Shown piece by piece: positions 17,914-28,438 of a stretch of 64,000 nucleotides of DNA; position 1 is the first letter of the stretch, and every line of letters starts with the position of its first letter. The notes beneath the pieces were generated by a model. It was not told where the DNA came from, made no database searches, and worked only from the letters and a program-made list of their open reading frames with translations. The position numbers and the translations under genes are program-made. The DNA comes from Sporomusaceae bacterium (GTDB taxonomy: Bacteria; Bacillota; Negativicutes; Sporomusales; UBA7701): contig JAVKTQ010000018.1 in the NCBI GenBank assembly GCA_031460455.1, forward strand, positions 1-64,000, given 5' to 3'.

Positions 17914-18837
17914 TTAAAAGCCAATTTTATCTAAGCCCTTTAAGCTTAAGATCGTTCTCGCTTCTGCAGGAGTAGCCACTTCACGGCCCAGTCTTTCAGC
18001 GATATTGCGTATCAACTCCACTTGTTCACTACTTGACTTTGCCAGGATGCCGGGCTTGATATATAAATTGTCTTCAAGTCCTACCCGCACGTTGCCGCCC
18101 ATGCCCAAGGCAGCCGTAACAAGAGGGAATTGCGCTTTGCCAGCCGCAGCGCACGACCATTTGAAGTCGCCGATTTGCTCTTTTGCCGTTTTGACTAAGA
18201 AAGCCAAGTTTTCTATCGTGGCCGGAATACCGCCCAAAATCCCCATGACGAATTGGATGTAAACGGGCTTTTTCACAATGCCTTTGCGGATAAAGAAGGC
18301 TATATTATTGATCATGCCGACATCGTAAACTTCGAATTCAGGCAAAGTCCCGTACTGATTCATTGTCGTGATGTAATATTCAAGCCCTTTGTACGTGTTG
18401 GCAAAGACAAGATCGTATGTCCCCTCAAGAAAGGGAATCTCCCAGTCGAATTTGGGATTAGTAATTTTTGCTGCTGCCGGTTGCAGGACAAAATTCACCG
18501 AGCCGGCATTACAGGATGCGAGTTCGGGCTGGAAAGCGGGAACTGCGGCGAGCCTTTCTTCCAGAGACATACCCAACTGGCCGCCTGTGGTGATACATAC
18601 GATAACATCTGACCGTTTCTTTATCCCTGAAACGATTTCACCCATCATCTCAAGATTGCTGGTCGGTCGTCCCGTCTCAGGGTCGCGCGCATGGATATGG
18701 ACTACGGAGGCCCCAGCTTCGCAAGCTTTAACGGCGTCGTCGATAATCTGCTCTTTAGTAATTGGCAGATATTGCGACATACTGGGAGTATGAACTGCTC
18801 CCGTTACTGCTGCGGTGATTATCAACTTTTGTGTCAC
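17914..18837 (-). CDS. beta-keto acid cleavage enzyme (BKACE/Kce family, DUF849)
   Basis: 307 residues. His47 and His49 in VVHIHARDP and Glu255 in RVGLEDN match the zinc-binding and catalytic positions of 3-keto-5-aminohexanoate cleavage enzyme. The reaction is a beta-keto acid plus acetyl-CoA giving acetoacetate plus the corresponding acyl-CoA. Starts at GTG 18837 after GAGGAGTTG. First gene of the operon, transcribed from the -24/-12 promoter at 18931-18946. With a hydroxy acid dehydrogenase and a permease downstream it suggests uptake of a 3-hydroxy acid, oxidation to the 3-oxo acid and cleavage. No lysine-fermentation genes are present, so true Kce activity is unlikely. Confidence 0.9.
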   Translation of the reverse strand: MTQKLIITAAVTGAVHTPSMSQYLPITKEQIIDDAVKACEAGASVVHIHARDPETGRPTSNLEMMGEIVSGIKKRSDVIVCITTGGQLGMSLEERLAAVPAFQPELASCNAGSVNFVLQPAAAKITNPKFDWEIPFLEGTYDLVFANTYKGLEYYITTMNQYGTLPEFEVYDVGMINNIAFFIRKGIVKKPVYIQFVMGILGGIPATIENLAFLVKTAKEQIGDFKWSCAAAGKAQFPLVTAALGMGGNVRVGLEDNLYIKPGILAKSSSEQVELIRNIAERLGREVATPAEARTILSLKGLDKIGF

Positions 18838-18930
18838 TTAGCTTTCAACTCCTCATATAAGATAATTTGTCAAACTAAGAATTTTCGCAGAATTGTCGAC
18901 TCACCTCCCCACTCTGCGCCCTTCCTAAAC

Positions 18931-18946
18931 GCAATATGTATGCCAA
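18931..18946 (-). promoter_or_regulatory. sigma-54 (-24/-12) promoter of the BKACE operon
   Basis: The minus strand reads TTGGCATACATATTGC with GG and GC separated by exactly 10 bases. It lies about 95 bases upstream of the BKACE start and about 55 bases from the nearest GTAGT-N6-ACTAC palindrome, the layout expected for an enhancer-dependent promoter. Confidence 0.87.
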
Positions 18947-18952
18947 TAAATA

Positions 18953-18993
18953 AAACCCCTATAAAACCTGAATTGCCAGGCTTTTTAGGGGTT
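18953..18993 (-). terminator. terminator of the PAS-type sigma-54 activator gene
   Basis: On the minus strand AACCCCTA pairs with TAGGGGTT, with an inner CCTG/CAGG stem, followed by TTTATTT. It lies about 40 bases past the stop at 19035 and just upstream of the BKACE promoter, isolating that operon. Confidence 0.75.
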
Positions 18994-18999
18994 GCTCGC

Positions 19000-19038
19000 G
19001 TAGTCGTTTCACTACAGCAATCGTAGTTAATTAACTAC
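19000..19038. promoter_or_regulatory. two GTAGT-N6-ACTAC palindromes (probable activator sites)
   Basis: Copies at 19000-19015 (spacer CGTTTC) and 19023-19038 (spacer TAATTA) are centred 23 bp apart, about two helical turns. They lie about 55-105 bp upstream of the sigma-54 promoter at 18931-18946. A third copy precedes the activator gene at 20464-20479. The second copy overlaps the activator's stop codon region. Confidence 0.7.
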
Positions 19039-20423
19039 ACTATGCCGTGTTTTTTCATTTTAGCATAGAGTAGGGTTCGATGGATATTCAACTCATTAGC
19101 CGCAGCTGTTTTGTTGCCATTAGCCTTGGACAATGCATTTAAGATTGCTTGCTTTTCCGCCACGTCTTTGACCCTTCCTAAACTAGCCGAGCCGTTTTGT
19201 TCCGCCGAATTTGTTTCCGTGTTACCTAATAAACGAGGTATGAGATAATCGAAATGAGCTTCATCAAGCTCACCGGATATAGCCATTACGGCCGCTCTTT
19301 CCATTACATGCTCCAGCTCTCTGACATTACCTGGCCATTGATATTTTTCGAATAATCTAAGTACATCTTCTTTAATGCCAGTAATTCCCAAGCCATGATT
19401 AGCGTTAATTTTTTTTATGAAATGGCTCGTAAGGTCTCTAATTTCTTCCTTGCGTTGACGTAGAGGCGGGATACTGACATCGACAACGTTAATCCTATAA
19501 AATAAGTCTTCCCTGAATTCGCCTTTGCGTACTAAATCCTGCATATCACGATTCGTCGTACATATCAGCCTAACGTCGATTTCGATTGGTTTTATTCCTC
19601 CAACCCGCTCGATTTCATGCTCTTGGATGACCCTTAAGAGTTTAGATTGGAGGAAAATAGGCAATTCATTGATTTCATCAAGCAAAAGAGTGCCTTCATT
19701 TGCAAGCTCAAATTTACCCGGCTTGCCGCCCTTTTTGGCCCCGCTGAAAGCTCCTTCTTCGTAACCAAAGAGCTCCGACTCCAGAAGTTCTTTGGGGATA
19801 GCTGCACAGTTAATTCTTACAAACGTCTTGTGTTTCCTAGGACTAAGTTGGTGAATAGCTTGAGCAAACAGCTCTTTTCCAGTACCGGTCTCGCCGCTAA
19901 TCAGAACGGCGAGTTTGGACGGAGCCACCTTTTTTATTAGCTCCTTCACTTTCTGTAATTGCGGAGATGAACCGACTACCTGACCCAATGAGTATTTTGC
20001 ACCTCGCAATTTAACAAGCTCGGATTTGTATTCTTTAATTTCAAGGTTGAGCCGGTTAATTTCGGCAAAAAGCGAAGCAACTTCATCCATCTTCCGAAAA
20101 GTCGTAAAAGCTACCGCCCCAATTGATTTCCCATCCTTCATTACTGGCAAACGATTGCACACTACAGGTATGGTTCCTTTAACCATATGCACTGAGCCGA
20201 TTTCCTCTTGGCCTGTTTTGGCCACAATGTCCATTCGAGTTTGAGGTATGATTTCTCGGGCATATTTACCGATAGATTTTTCAACATCCACACCAAGCAT
20301 ATCCGCATATTTTTTATTGAGATAGACTACTTTTCCTTCGGCATCTGTAACAATTGTCCCGTCCACCTGCTCTAAAACCTGTTCCAAGAAGGCTGTATAT
20401 TCTTTACTTGTCCGATCCATCAT
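19035..20423 (-). CDS. PAS-domain sigma-54-dependent transcriptional activator
   Basis: 462 residues. N-terminal PAS domain (about 10-115, GTIVTDAEGKVVYLNKKYADML), short linker, AAA+ domain (about 145-375; Walker A GETGTGKE, contact loop GAFSGA, GTLLLDEINELP) and a Fis-type C-terminal helix-turn-helix (GNKTAAANELNIHRTLLYAKM). The GAFSGA loop is a common functional variant. ATG 20423 is preceded by GAGGGTG. It lies directly upstream of the BKACE operon with its sigma-54 promoter and is very probably its activator, responding to a small ligand through the PAS domain. The palindrome 41-56 bases upstream of its own start suggests autoregulation. Confidence 0.92.
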   Translation of the reverse strand: MMDRTSKEYTAFLEQVLEQVDGTIVTDAEGKVVYLNKKYADMLGVDVEKSIGKYAREIIPQTRMDIVAKTGQEEIGSVHMVKGTIPVVCNRLPVMKDGKSIGAVAFTTFRKMDEVASLFAEINRLNLEIKEYKSELVKLRGAKYSLGQVVGSSPQLQKVKELIKKVAPSKLAVLISGETGTGKELFAQAIHQLSPRKHKTFVRINCAAIPKELLESELFGYEEGAFSGAKKGGKPGKFELANEGTLLLDEINELPIFLQSKLLRVIQEHEIERVGGIKPIEIDVRLICTTNRDMQDLVRKGEFREDLFYRINVVDVSIPPLRQRKEEIRDLTSHFIKKINANHGLGITGIKEDVLRLFEKYQWPGNVRELEHVMERAAVMAISGELDEAHFDYLIPRLLGNTETNSAEQNGSASLGRVKDVAEKQAILNALSKANGNKTAAANELNIHRTLLYAKMKKHGIV

Positions 20424-20456
20424 AGTTCACCCTCTTCCTTGGTATATAGACGGCGG

Positions 20457-20486
20457 ATGAAATGTAGTTTATTTACTACATTTCAT
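20457..20486. promoter_or_regulatory. 12-bp inverted repeat containing GTAGT-N6-ACTAC, upstream of the sigma-54 activator
   Basis: ATGAAATGTAGT (20457-20468) is exactly repeated in reverse complement at 20475-20486 with a 6-base spacer. The inner part is the same GTAGT-N6-ACTAC motif found twice upstream of the BKACE promoter. Its position 34-63 bases before the start codon fits an operator for autoregulation. Confidence 0.65.
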
Positions 20487-20582
20487 TAGCTACATTACCA
20501 CAGAATACCCACAAGTTCAACAGAATAGATTGAAAAGTAAATTACTTATGGTTAATGTGAAAAAATAGCTTCATAGTGATTT

Positions 20583-20625
20583 TACTAAAAATAGGGACGA
20601 AAAGTAATATAGTTACTTTCGCCCC
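20583..20625 (-). terminator. rho-independent terminator of gyrB
   Basis: Arms around 20594-20607 and 20613-20625 (GGGGCGAAAGTAA / TTACTTTTCGTCCC on the minus strand) are followed by TATTTTTAG. About 65 bases past the gyrB stop. Confidence 0.75.
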
Positions 20626-20690
20626 CATCACAATTTTATTAACTTATAGGTTAAAATATCAACTTATGGGTAATCCGACACAAACATCTG

Positions 20691-22637
<1,947 letters not shown>

Positions 22638-22644
22638 TTATCTT

Positions 22645-22899
22645 TTAGTCTTCGTCGTCTTCAGCCAGGAAATTGGCCCGTTTCTTGAGGGTCGCCGCAG
22701 AAATTGCCGACAGGAACACCAGTTTGTCGGTAACGACGAAACTCTTTGCGTTGCCGTCGGAAATATCGTCAATCATATTTTCTTCTCTCATCACCCGCAG
22801 GAAATCATCGTTTATCCCCGACCTTACAGTCTTGATATCGGTGATGGCGATTACGTCGCGGAGGGGTATCACCGTATCAGCGCCTAGATGCAGAAACAT
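22645..22899 (-). CDS. remB: RemB-like extracellular matrix regulatory protein (DUF370)
   Basis: 84 residues starting at ATG 22899 behind AGGAGGAAAGGC (MFLHLGADTVIPLRDVIAI). It matches the small DUF370 proteins encoded between recF and gyrB in many Bacillota. In Bacillus subtilis RemA/RemB act in biofilm-matrix gene regulation, RemA as a DNA-binding ring. The gene overlaps the end of the upstream dciA-like gene by 23 bases, implying translational coupling. Confidence 0.88.
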   Translation of the reverse strand: MFLHLGADTVIPLRDVIAITDIKTVRSGINDDFLRVMREENMIDDISDGNAKSFVVTDKLVFLSAISAATLKKRANFLAEDDED

Positions 22900-23725
22900 T
22901 GCCTTTCCTCCTGACTTTATCAAGCGTGTTGGCGAGCATTTCTTCTGATATGCCCTGAGGGCCGACCTTGTATAAAAGCATTGCCAATAGCGGCACCGCG
23001 ACCGGGTCATTTTCATCGCGGGCCGCCGCTGTGAGCAACGCATCGGCCAATTCGTCCCTGACGGCGGCAAAGTCGCTGCGGCGGCATGCAATATAGCGCG
23101 TGCATTCCTCGTAACCCAGCCACGGCGCGTCCCGCAGAAGCTTGCGGACAGCATCGCGCCCCGCGGCCCTCACTGCGGCCGCGCAGGTCATGCACAGCTC
23201 GTCGCCGGCTGGCCTGAGCACCCCGCACTGTCTGCACGGCTGCCATTCCTGCCTGCGGCGGATTTTACGAAAAGATAGCTCTTTGCCGAGTAGGCGCCTC
23301 ATCTTAGCGCGAAGTAAGTCGTCGGCCAGCGGAGCTGTCATCTCTTCGATCACTTTCTTCTCGCCGCTTTCCAGTCTTATCTCCCGCCAGTTTATGGCCG
23401 GAGATCGATCTTCACCATTTTCTTCATTCTGGTCGTTTCGCAAATATCCTGCCTGGAACTTTAAATCGCCGACCGCTTTTCCCCCCGCATAAGCGTTGAT
23501 TTTAGCGATTATTTCCTCCTTAAGGGTCGAAAGATGATGGGCCCAGACAGCGTTTTTGGCCGCCAACGTCAGCACCCGGCGACTTATCCTTCCGGGCCTG
23601 GTGTTGGCCGCAATTTCCTCGCCGACTATCTGCCGCCAGTTGAGAATTATCATCTCATCCTTGTATCTCTTTTCAAGACCGATGTTTTTCATCATCCGGG
23701 GCACGATTTCGCGCAGAGAATTCAT
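22877..23725 (-). CDS. DciA-like DUF721 protein with a C-terminal zinc-ribbon extension
   Basis: 282 residues from ATG 23725 (GGAG eight bases upstream). Residues ~1-95 are the DUF721 domain (LREIVPRMMKNIGLEKRY, ILNWRQIVGEEIAANTRP), related to the replicative-helicase operator DciA. The protein then continues for nearly 190 residues with a four-cysteine element CRQCGVLRPAGDELCMTC (near residue 180) and a helical region. Typical DUF721 proteins are about half this length. Its position between recF and remB fits a replication-associated role. The function of the extension is unknown. Confidence 0.8.
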   Translation of the reverse strand: MNSLREIVPRMMKNIGLEKRYKDEMIILNWRQIVGEEIAANTRPGRISRRVLTLAAKNAVWAHHLSTLKEEIIAKINAYAGGKAVGDLKFQAGYLRNDQNEENGEDRSPAINWREIRLESGEKKVIEEMTAPLADDLLRAKMRRLLGKELSFRKIRRRQEWQPCRQCGVLRPAGDELCMTCAAAVRAAGRDAVRKLLRDAPWLGYEECTRYIACRRSDFAAVRDELADALLTAAARDENDPVAVPLLAMLLYKVGPQGISEEMLANTLDKVRRKGNVSASRR

Positions 23726-23730
23726 CCCGC

Positions 23731-24828
23731 TCACTCCATAATCATCCCGTCTTGAACCCGGAAATAACGCACGGCGCGCGCCGCCGGGAAAAGGGTGGCA
23801 TCGGTAGCCGTTATAAAAGTCTGGATACGGTCACGGATAAAAGATAACAGTTGCTCGCGTCGCAGACTATCCAATTCGCTCATCACATCGTCAAGCAGCA
23901 ACACAGGATATTCCCCCGTTTCCGACTTGAGAAACTCAAGCTCGGCCAGTTTCAATGCCAGTATGCCTGTTCGCTGCTGGCCCTGCGACCCGAAGCTGCG
24001 CAATTCTCGGTTATTAACCCTAAGAATTATATCATCGCGGTGGGGCCCGACCGACGTGCTGCCACGGGCAATGTCCATCTGCCGCAATTCCTCGAACTTA
24101 CTGCGATACCAGCCATATAGGTCGTCCGGAATGGTGCCGTCCCCGGCTGCAAGCTGATAGGCAAACGACAGGTTTTCCCTGCTCCCCGTCAGGCGGCGGT
24201 GCATCAAGTTGGCCAGCATGCCAAGCTTCTTTACCGCTTCCAGACGTTTTGTAACAATAAACACCGCCAGCTTGGCCAGTTGCTCCTCCCATGACGGTAG
24301 CAACTCCGGCAATTTGCTGCGGTCAAAAATTTTCTTCAACAGGTGGTTACGCTGATTTACCACCCGGTTGTACTGCAGCAGATTGCGATAATAAAGAGGC
24401 GACGCTTGGGAAATCTCTATATCGAGAAATCGCCTCCGCAAAGAAGGAGCCCCTTTTATCAGCCACAGATCCTCGGGCGAAAAAAGCACGGCATTCAGTG
24501 ACCCTATTACTTCGCGCGGTTTAATTGCGAAATCATTAAATAATATCTCTTTATTTCGCCCTTTTATTAGCCTGAAGCCCATCTTATTGGCTACTCCCTG
24601 GCGGGTAAAAAAAAGGTCGACACTGGCACTGTCTTGATCCCATTTTACCAGATCGTCGTCCTCGGCAGTGCGGTGAGAACGACCCACCGCCCCGAGGTAA
24701 ATCGCTTCGAGGATGTTTGTCTTGCCTTGGGCGTTCTCACCGACAAAAATATTTATATTATTTGTGAACTCAACCTCAAGGGTTGTATAGTTGCGATAAT
24801 TCCTCAGATTAAGCCTATCTACCCTCAT
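23731..24828 (-). CDS. recF: DNA replication and repair protein RecF
   Basis: 365 residues, normal length. Walker A GENAQGKTNILEAIYLGAVG near the N-terminus, an ABC-type signature region (GSQGQQRTGILALKLAE) and Walker B PVLLLDDVMSELD. It loads recombination proteins at gaps. Starts at ATG 24828 ten bases after the S4-domain gene and ends one codon before the dciA-like start, within the origin operon. Confidence 0.97.
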   Translation of the reverse strand: MRVDRLNLRNYRNYTTLEVEFTNNINIFVGENAQGKTNILEAIYLGAVGRSHRTAEDDDLVKWDQDSASVDLFFTRQGVANKMGFRLIKGRNKEILFNDFAIKPREVIGSLNAVLFSPEDLWLIKGAPSLRRRFLDIEISQASPLYYRNLLQYNRVVNQRNHLLKKIFDRSKLPELLPSWEEQLAKLAVFIVTKRLEAVKKLGMLANLMHRRLTGSRENLSFAYQLAAGDGTIPDDLYGWYRSKFEELRQMDIARGSTSVGPHRDDIILRVNNRELRSFGSQGQQRTGILALKLAELEFLKSETGEYPVLLLDDVMSELDSLRREQLLSFIRDRIQTFITATDATLFPAARAVRYFRVQDGMIME

Positions 24829-24838
24829 GCTGCCACCT

Positions 24839-25054
24839 TTATGCGCCGGCGACCTTCCAACTCCCGTAGTCTTTCACGACAACGACATCACCAGGCTGCA
24901 ACTTCTTGCGCCGCTCGCTGACAGTTACCCCGTTGACCGACACCATGCCTGCCGACACCATTTCCTTAACCTGTCCGCCGCTTTCTGCGGCGCCGGCCCA
25001 TTTCAAAAACTGATCAAGCTGAATGGTTTCGGTATGAATGGTTATATCCTCCAT
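24839..25054 (-). CDS. yaaA: S4-domain RNA-binding protein YaaA
   Basis: 71 residues: a single S4 domain (LDQFLKWAGAAESGGQVKEMV, VNGVTVSERRKKLQPGDVV). The small S4 protein between dnaN and recF is conserved in Bacillota. Probably binds structured RNA; its exact role is not established. Confidence 0.93.
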   Translation of the reverse strand: MEDITIHTETIQLDQFLKWAGAAESGGQVKEMVSAGMVSVNGVTVSERRKKLQPGDVVVVKDYGSWKVAGA

Positions 25055-25065
25055 TTTTATCCCTC

Positions 25066-26175
25066 TCAGCCAGTGCGCACAGGCGTGATTACATAAGTAT
25101 AATTGTCATCGCCGACGGGTTTTATGCCGGCGGGACTGAGTGGCGTGTTAAGCGAGAACACCAGTTCGTCGCTGTCGATATTTTTAAGAATGTCGGTTAC
25201 ATACTTAGCATTAAACGCTATTTCCACTTCGTTGCCGTCCGTTTTCGCCTCGACTATTTCCCGCGCTTTACCTACATCCGGGTTGTTGGATGAAATCACA
25301 ACCGCGCCGTCTTTAAAGAAAAATTTTACAACATTGTATTCCCCATCCCTGGCGAGAAGCGAAACACGCTCGACCGCGTCCAGGAACTGGTCGGTATTGA
25401 GTTGAACCTTAGTAGCAAACGATGCGGGGATTACTTTGTTGTAATCGGGAAATTGCCCTTCAATCAGACGGGAATTAATATATACGTCGTCAAAAACGAT
25501 TCCTACCTGATTTTTTTGCCAGGACAGGGAAACATCCATCGGTTCTTCCGTTGCCAGCAGCCTGGCCAGCTCGTTGAGTATCTTGGCAGGAATAATCATC
25601 TTGGCGTTTCCGCTGCCGGCAGCGAGTTTTGCTCTTTTTAGCGCCAGGCGATGTGTATTTGTGGCGACCATACGGATTTCGTCGTTTTCTACTTCTATCA
25701 GGCCGCCGGTAAATATCGGCCTGGCCTCGTCGGTGGCACTGGCAAACACCGTTTTTTTGATAAGATCGCGGAGAATTCCATCTTGGACGGTGAAGGAATT
25801 ATCGCCGCTGACCGGTTTTAAGACAGGGAATTCCTCTGCCGGCAGGCTAAGAAGATTGAACTGCGAATTCTGGGAAGTTATTTTAATCGTCCGGTCTTCT
25901 TTACTTGAGGATATTTCGATCGTATCGCCCGGTAAGCGGCGCACCATTTCCTGAAGATAACGACCCGACAGGACAATTGCCCCCGGCTCTTCTACGGTAG
26001 CCGTCACAGTGCAGCTGATGCCGACTTCGTAGTCGGTAGCCTGCAGTTGAAGCTTGCCGTTTTGAGCGGAAAGATATATGCCTGTCAGGATCGGGAGAGG
26101 TGTTTTGGTAGCCACCGCCTTTTGCACCGTCTGCACGGCATGGTGCAAATCATCTTTCGGGCAAAAAATTTTCAT
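25066..26175 (-). CDS. dnaN: DNA polymerase III beta sliding clamp
   Basis: 369 residues with the three tandem clamp domains (N-terminal MKIFCPKDDLHHAVQTVQKAV; C-terminal YVITPVRTG matching the usual LI.PVR end). It forms the ring that tethers polymerase III to DNA. ATG 26175 is preceded by GGGAGGTAAAAG. Separated from dnaA by 242 bases of AT-rich sequence. Confidence 0.98.
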   Translation of the reverse strand: MKIFCPKDDLHHAVQTVQKAVATKTPLPILTGIYLSAQNGKLQLQATDYEVGISCTVTATVEEPGAIVLSGRYLQEMVRRLPGDTIEISSSKEDRTIKITSQNSQFNLLSLPAEEFPVLKPVSGDNSFTVQDGILRDLIKKTVFASATDEARPIFTGGLIEVENDEIRMVATNTHRLALKRAKLAAGSGNAKMIIPAKILNELARLLATEEPMDVSLSWQKNQVGIVFDDVYINSRLIEGQFPDYNKVIPASFATKVQLNTDQFLDAVERVSLLARDGEYNVVKFFFKDGAVVISSNNPDVGKAREIVEAKTDGNEVEIAFNAKYVTDILKNIDSDELVFSLNTPLSPAGIKPVGDDNYTYVITPVRTG

Positions 26176-26417
26176 CTTCTTTTACCTCCCATTGGTATAT
26201 TACAACTTTAAAAAACATAAGATAGTAAAATAGCCGTAATAGTATTAGGGCCTGTCAATATGTTAATAATATGGCGCACATATTGTCGAAACAGCTTCGG
26301 CGCTGTTGATATCTTGTCGATAATATCAACCGGGAAACCACAATATTGGACCATTTATCATTCATAAGACAGTATCAACAAAAAGCTGATAATACTATCC
26401 ATAAACTACTCACAAAG
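26176..26417. other. AT-rich dnaA-dnaN intergenic region
   Basis: No gene. It holds a hairpin GTTGATAT...ATATCAAC (about 26304-26331) and several imperfect TTATC-type words, for example TTATGCACT near 26418, but no exact TTATNCACA DnaA box. It may contain the dnaN promoter or a secondary part of a bipartite origin. Confidence 0.5.
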
Positions 26418-27842
26418 TTATGCACTTTCGATGCGTTTGGTTATTTCCTTGAGAATATTGTTAAGTTTAACATCTTCGTTTCGTTCGCGGCTGATTTTGT
26501 CGTGGGCGTGAATAACTGTCGTGTGATCGCGACCGCCGAACATTTCGCCGATGCGGGGCAAAGAAGTTTCCGTCAGTTCGCGGCACAGATACATGGCAAT
26601 CTGACGGGGATATGTAACGTTGCGGGTTCGCTTTTTAGCAAGCAGGTCTTCCTGCTTAATCTTGAAATAAACGGCAACTATCTGCTGGATAAGCTCCATA
26701 GTTATCTGACGAGGACGGCTGTTGGGGAAAATATCCTTAAGCGCTTCGGTGGCCAGGTTCATATCGATACTCTGATTTGTCAGCGATGCATAGGCAATGA
26801 CCCTGATAAGGGCTCCTTCAAGTTCGCGGATATTATTGTCGATGCGACTGGCAATAAAAACCATAACATCGTTTGGCATGGTAAAGCCTTCGATGATTGC
26901 TTTCTTGCGAAGGATGGCGATCCTGGTTTCCAAGTCAGGCGGCTGGATATCGGTGATAAGACCCCACTCAAATCGCGACCGTAGGCGATCCTCCAGGGTA
27001 GGAATTTCCCGTGGCGGCCGGTCGCTGGAAATAATAATTTGTTTATTGGCTTCGTGCAAGGTATTGAAAGTATGAAAAAACTCTTCCTGGGTATGCTCTT
27101 TCTTGGACAGAAACTGGATATCGTCGACGAGCAGAACGTCTATATTGCGGTACTTCTGACGGAAGCTTTCGGGATTGCCGTCACGGATAGAGTTGATCAG
27201 TTCATTGGTGAATTTCTCGCTGGAAATATACACTACTTTTAAATGGGGGTGGTTTTGTCTGATGCGGTGACCGATAGCGTGCATCAGATGGGTTTTGCCA
27301 AGACCGACACCGCCGTAAATAAAGAACGGGTTATAAACCTTAGCCGGAACTTCGGCGACCGCCAGAGACGCGGCATGGGCAAAGCGGTTTGAATTTCCGA
27401 TGACAAAGGTTTCGAATGTATACTTGGGATTCAGAGAGGAAAGAATTTCCTCTGAGCCGTTGGGAGTCCGTCTTGTGTGTAATTCTTCCAGGCCGTTTTC
27501 CTGATTGGGAGGAATGGATATTTTCTCTACAAACGGCTTTGACGAATCTTCGCCCAGTTTCTGTTCGCTCTGACTCTTCTCGCTTTCAAGGTCGAGATTG
27601 ACGAAGCGGATTTCGATGGGCTTATGCAACACTTGTTGAACGGTATTCTGAATGGTTGAAGTGTAACGGGTTTCAATCCAGTCTTTTATAAACTGGCTGG
27701 GGGTGCCTATTTCCAGGGTTGTATCGGTCAGCGACAGGGGAATAGTCGACCTGATCCAAGTATCGAAAATTGGCTTAATAATTTCTTTTTCCATACTTTT
27801 AAGTACTTGTTCCCAAACCGCAGCCATATGAGCAGTATCCAT
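26418..27842 (-). CDS. dnaA: chromosomal replication initiator DnaA
   Basis: 474 residues from ATG 27842 (AAAGGACGG upstream; a longer open frame through the origin is non-coding). Domain I (about 1-90, [20 protein letters not shown]), variable linker, AAA+ domain (Walker [16 protein letters not shown], Walker [11 protein letters not shown]) and C-terminal domain IV with the DnaA-box-binding signature [15 protein letters not shown]. Binds the boxes at 27895-28141 and opens the origin. First gene of the leftward replication operon. Confidence 0.99.
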   Translation of the reverse strand: MDTAHMAAVWEQVLKSMEKEIIKPIFDTWIRSTIPLSLTDTTLEIGTPSQFIKDWIETRYTSTIQNTVQQVLHKPIEIRFVNLDLESEKSQSEQKLGEDSSKPFVEKISIPPNQENGLEELHTRRTPNGSEEILSSLNPKYTFETFVIGNSNRFAHAASLAVAEVPAKVYNPFFIYGGVGLGKTHLMHAIGHRIRQNHPHLKVVYISSEKFTNELINSIRDGNPESFRQKYRNIDVLLVDDIQFLSKKEHTQEEFFHTFNTLHEANKQIIISSDRPPREIPTLEDRLRSRFEWGLITDIQPPDLETRIAILRKKAIIEGFTMPNDVMVFIASRIDNNIRELEGALIRVIAYASLTNQSIDMNLATEALKDIFPNSRPRQITMELIQQIVAVYFKIKQEDLLAKKRTRNVTYPRQIAMYLCRELTETSLPRIGEMFGGRDHTTVIHAHDKISRERNEDVKLNNILKEITKRIESA

Positions 27843-28261
27843 GATAACCGTCCTTTCGTCGGCAATGTGCACAGGTAAAGGAACGCTACATAAATTATCC
27901 ACAGTATTATTAACACATGTGAATAACCCGCTAAAAACAAGGGTCCGGACGAAAAAAAAATACACCGGCAATAAGCAGAAACCCTTGCCGCGTATCGGTT
28001 GCGAGGGCCGGTAGATTATGTTAATTCAGTAAGAATAGCCCACCAATCCGACCACCTTTTTCTATTTTATATTAGCAAAACACGGACAAGTTATCAACAG
28101 TTAGTTTTGACTCTATGGGTGGTGCGCCATTTTTATCCACAGGGAGACTCAGTAAAATTCTTGACACTGGGCAAAGGACTGGTCTATAATCTTAGATAGT
28201 TAAAAATGCAAGATTTAACATGGGGAGCTATCGCGTCTTTGCTCTAAGGAGGTGTAAATAA
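27843..28261. other. oriC: chromosomal replication origin (oriC) region between dnaA and rpmH
   Basis: Exact DnaA boxes: TTATCCACA at 27895-27903 and 28133-28141 (plus strand) and TTATTCACA at 27918-27926 (minus strand). A near box TTATCAACA lies at 28091-28099. AT-rich tracts separate the two box clusters (GAAAAAAAAA near 27951, TTTTTCTATTTTATATTAG near 28058). The divergent dnaA and rpmH genes and parS/ParAB nearby support this as oriC. No gene is present. Confidence 0.85.
28161..28190 (+). promoter_or_regulatory. sigma-A promoter of rpmH-rnpA
   Basis: TTGACA (28161-28166) and TATAAT (28185-28190) with an 18-base spacer, 72 bases upstream of rpmH. Confidence 0.85.
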
Positions 28262-28396
28262 ATGAAACGGACCTACCAGCCGAATACTCTGTGGAAAAAG
28301 AGAACCCACGGGTTCCGCGAACGCATGAAGACAAAGGGTGGCCGCCTCGTCCTGAAGAAGAGACGGGCAAGAGGCCGCAAGAGACTGTCTGCATAG
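28262..28396 (+). CDS. rpmH: 50S ribosomal protein L34
   Basis: 44 residues, [20 protein letters not shown]..., ending GRKRLSA: a complete, highly basic L34 of standard length. ATG 28262 follows AAGGAGGTGTAAATAA. First gene of the rightward origin-proximal operon. Confidence 0.98.
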   Translation: MKRTYQPNTLWKKRTHGFRERMKTKGGRLVLKKRRARGRKRLSA

Positions 28397-28438
28397 GCCG
28401 CTGGGAGTGGCCTATTTTTCCATTTAGCGGGATGAAAA

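Noticed and set aside
26176-26417. Second DnaA-box cluster between dnaA and dnaN (bipartite origin)
   Set aside because: Only imperfect words such as TTATGCACT were found; no exact TTATNCACA box, so it is described only as an AT-rich gap.
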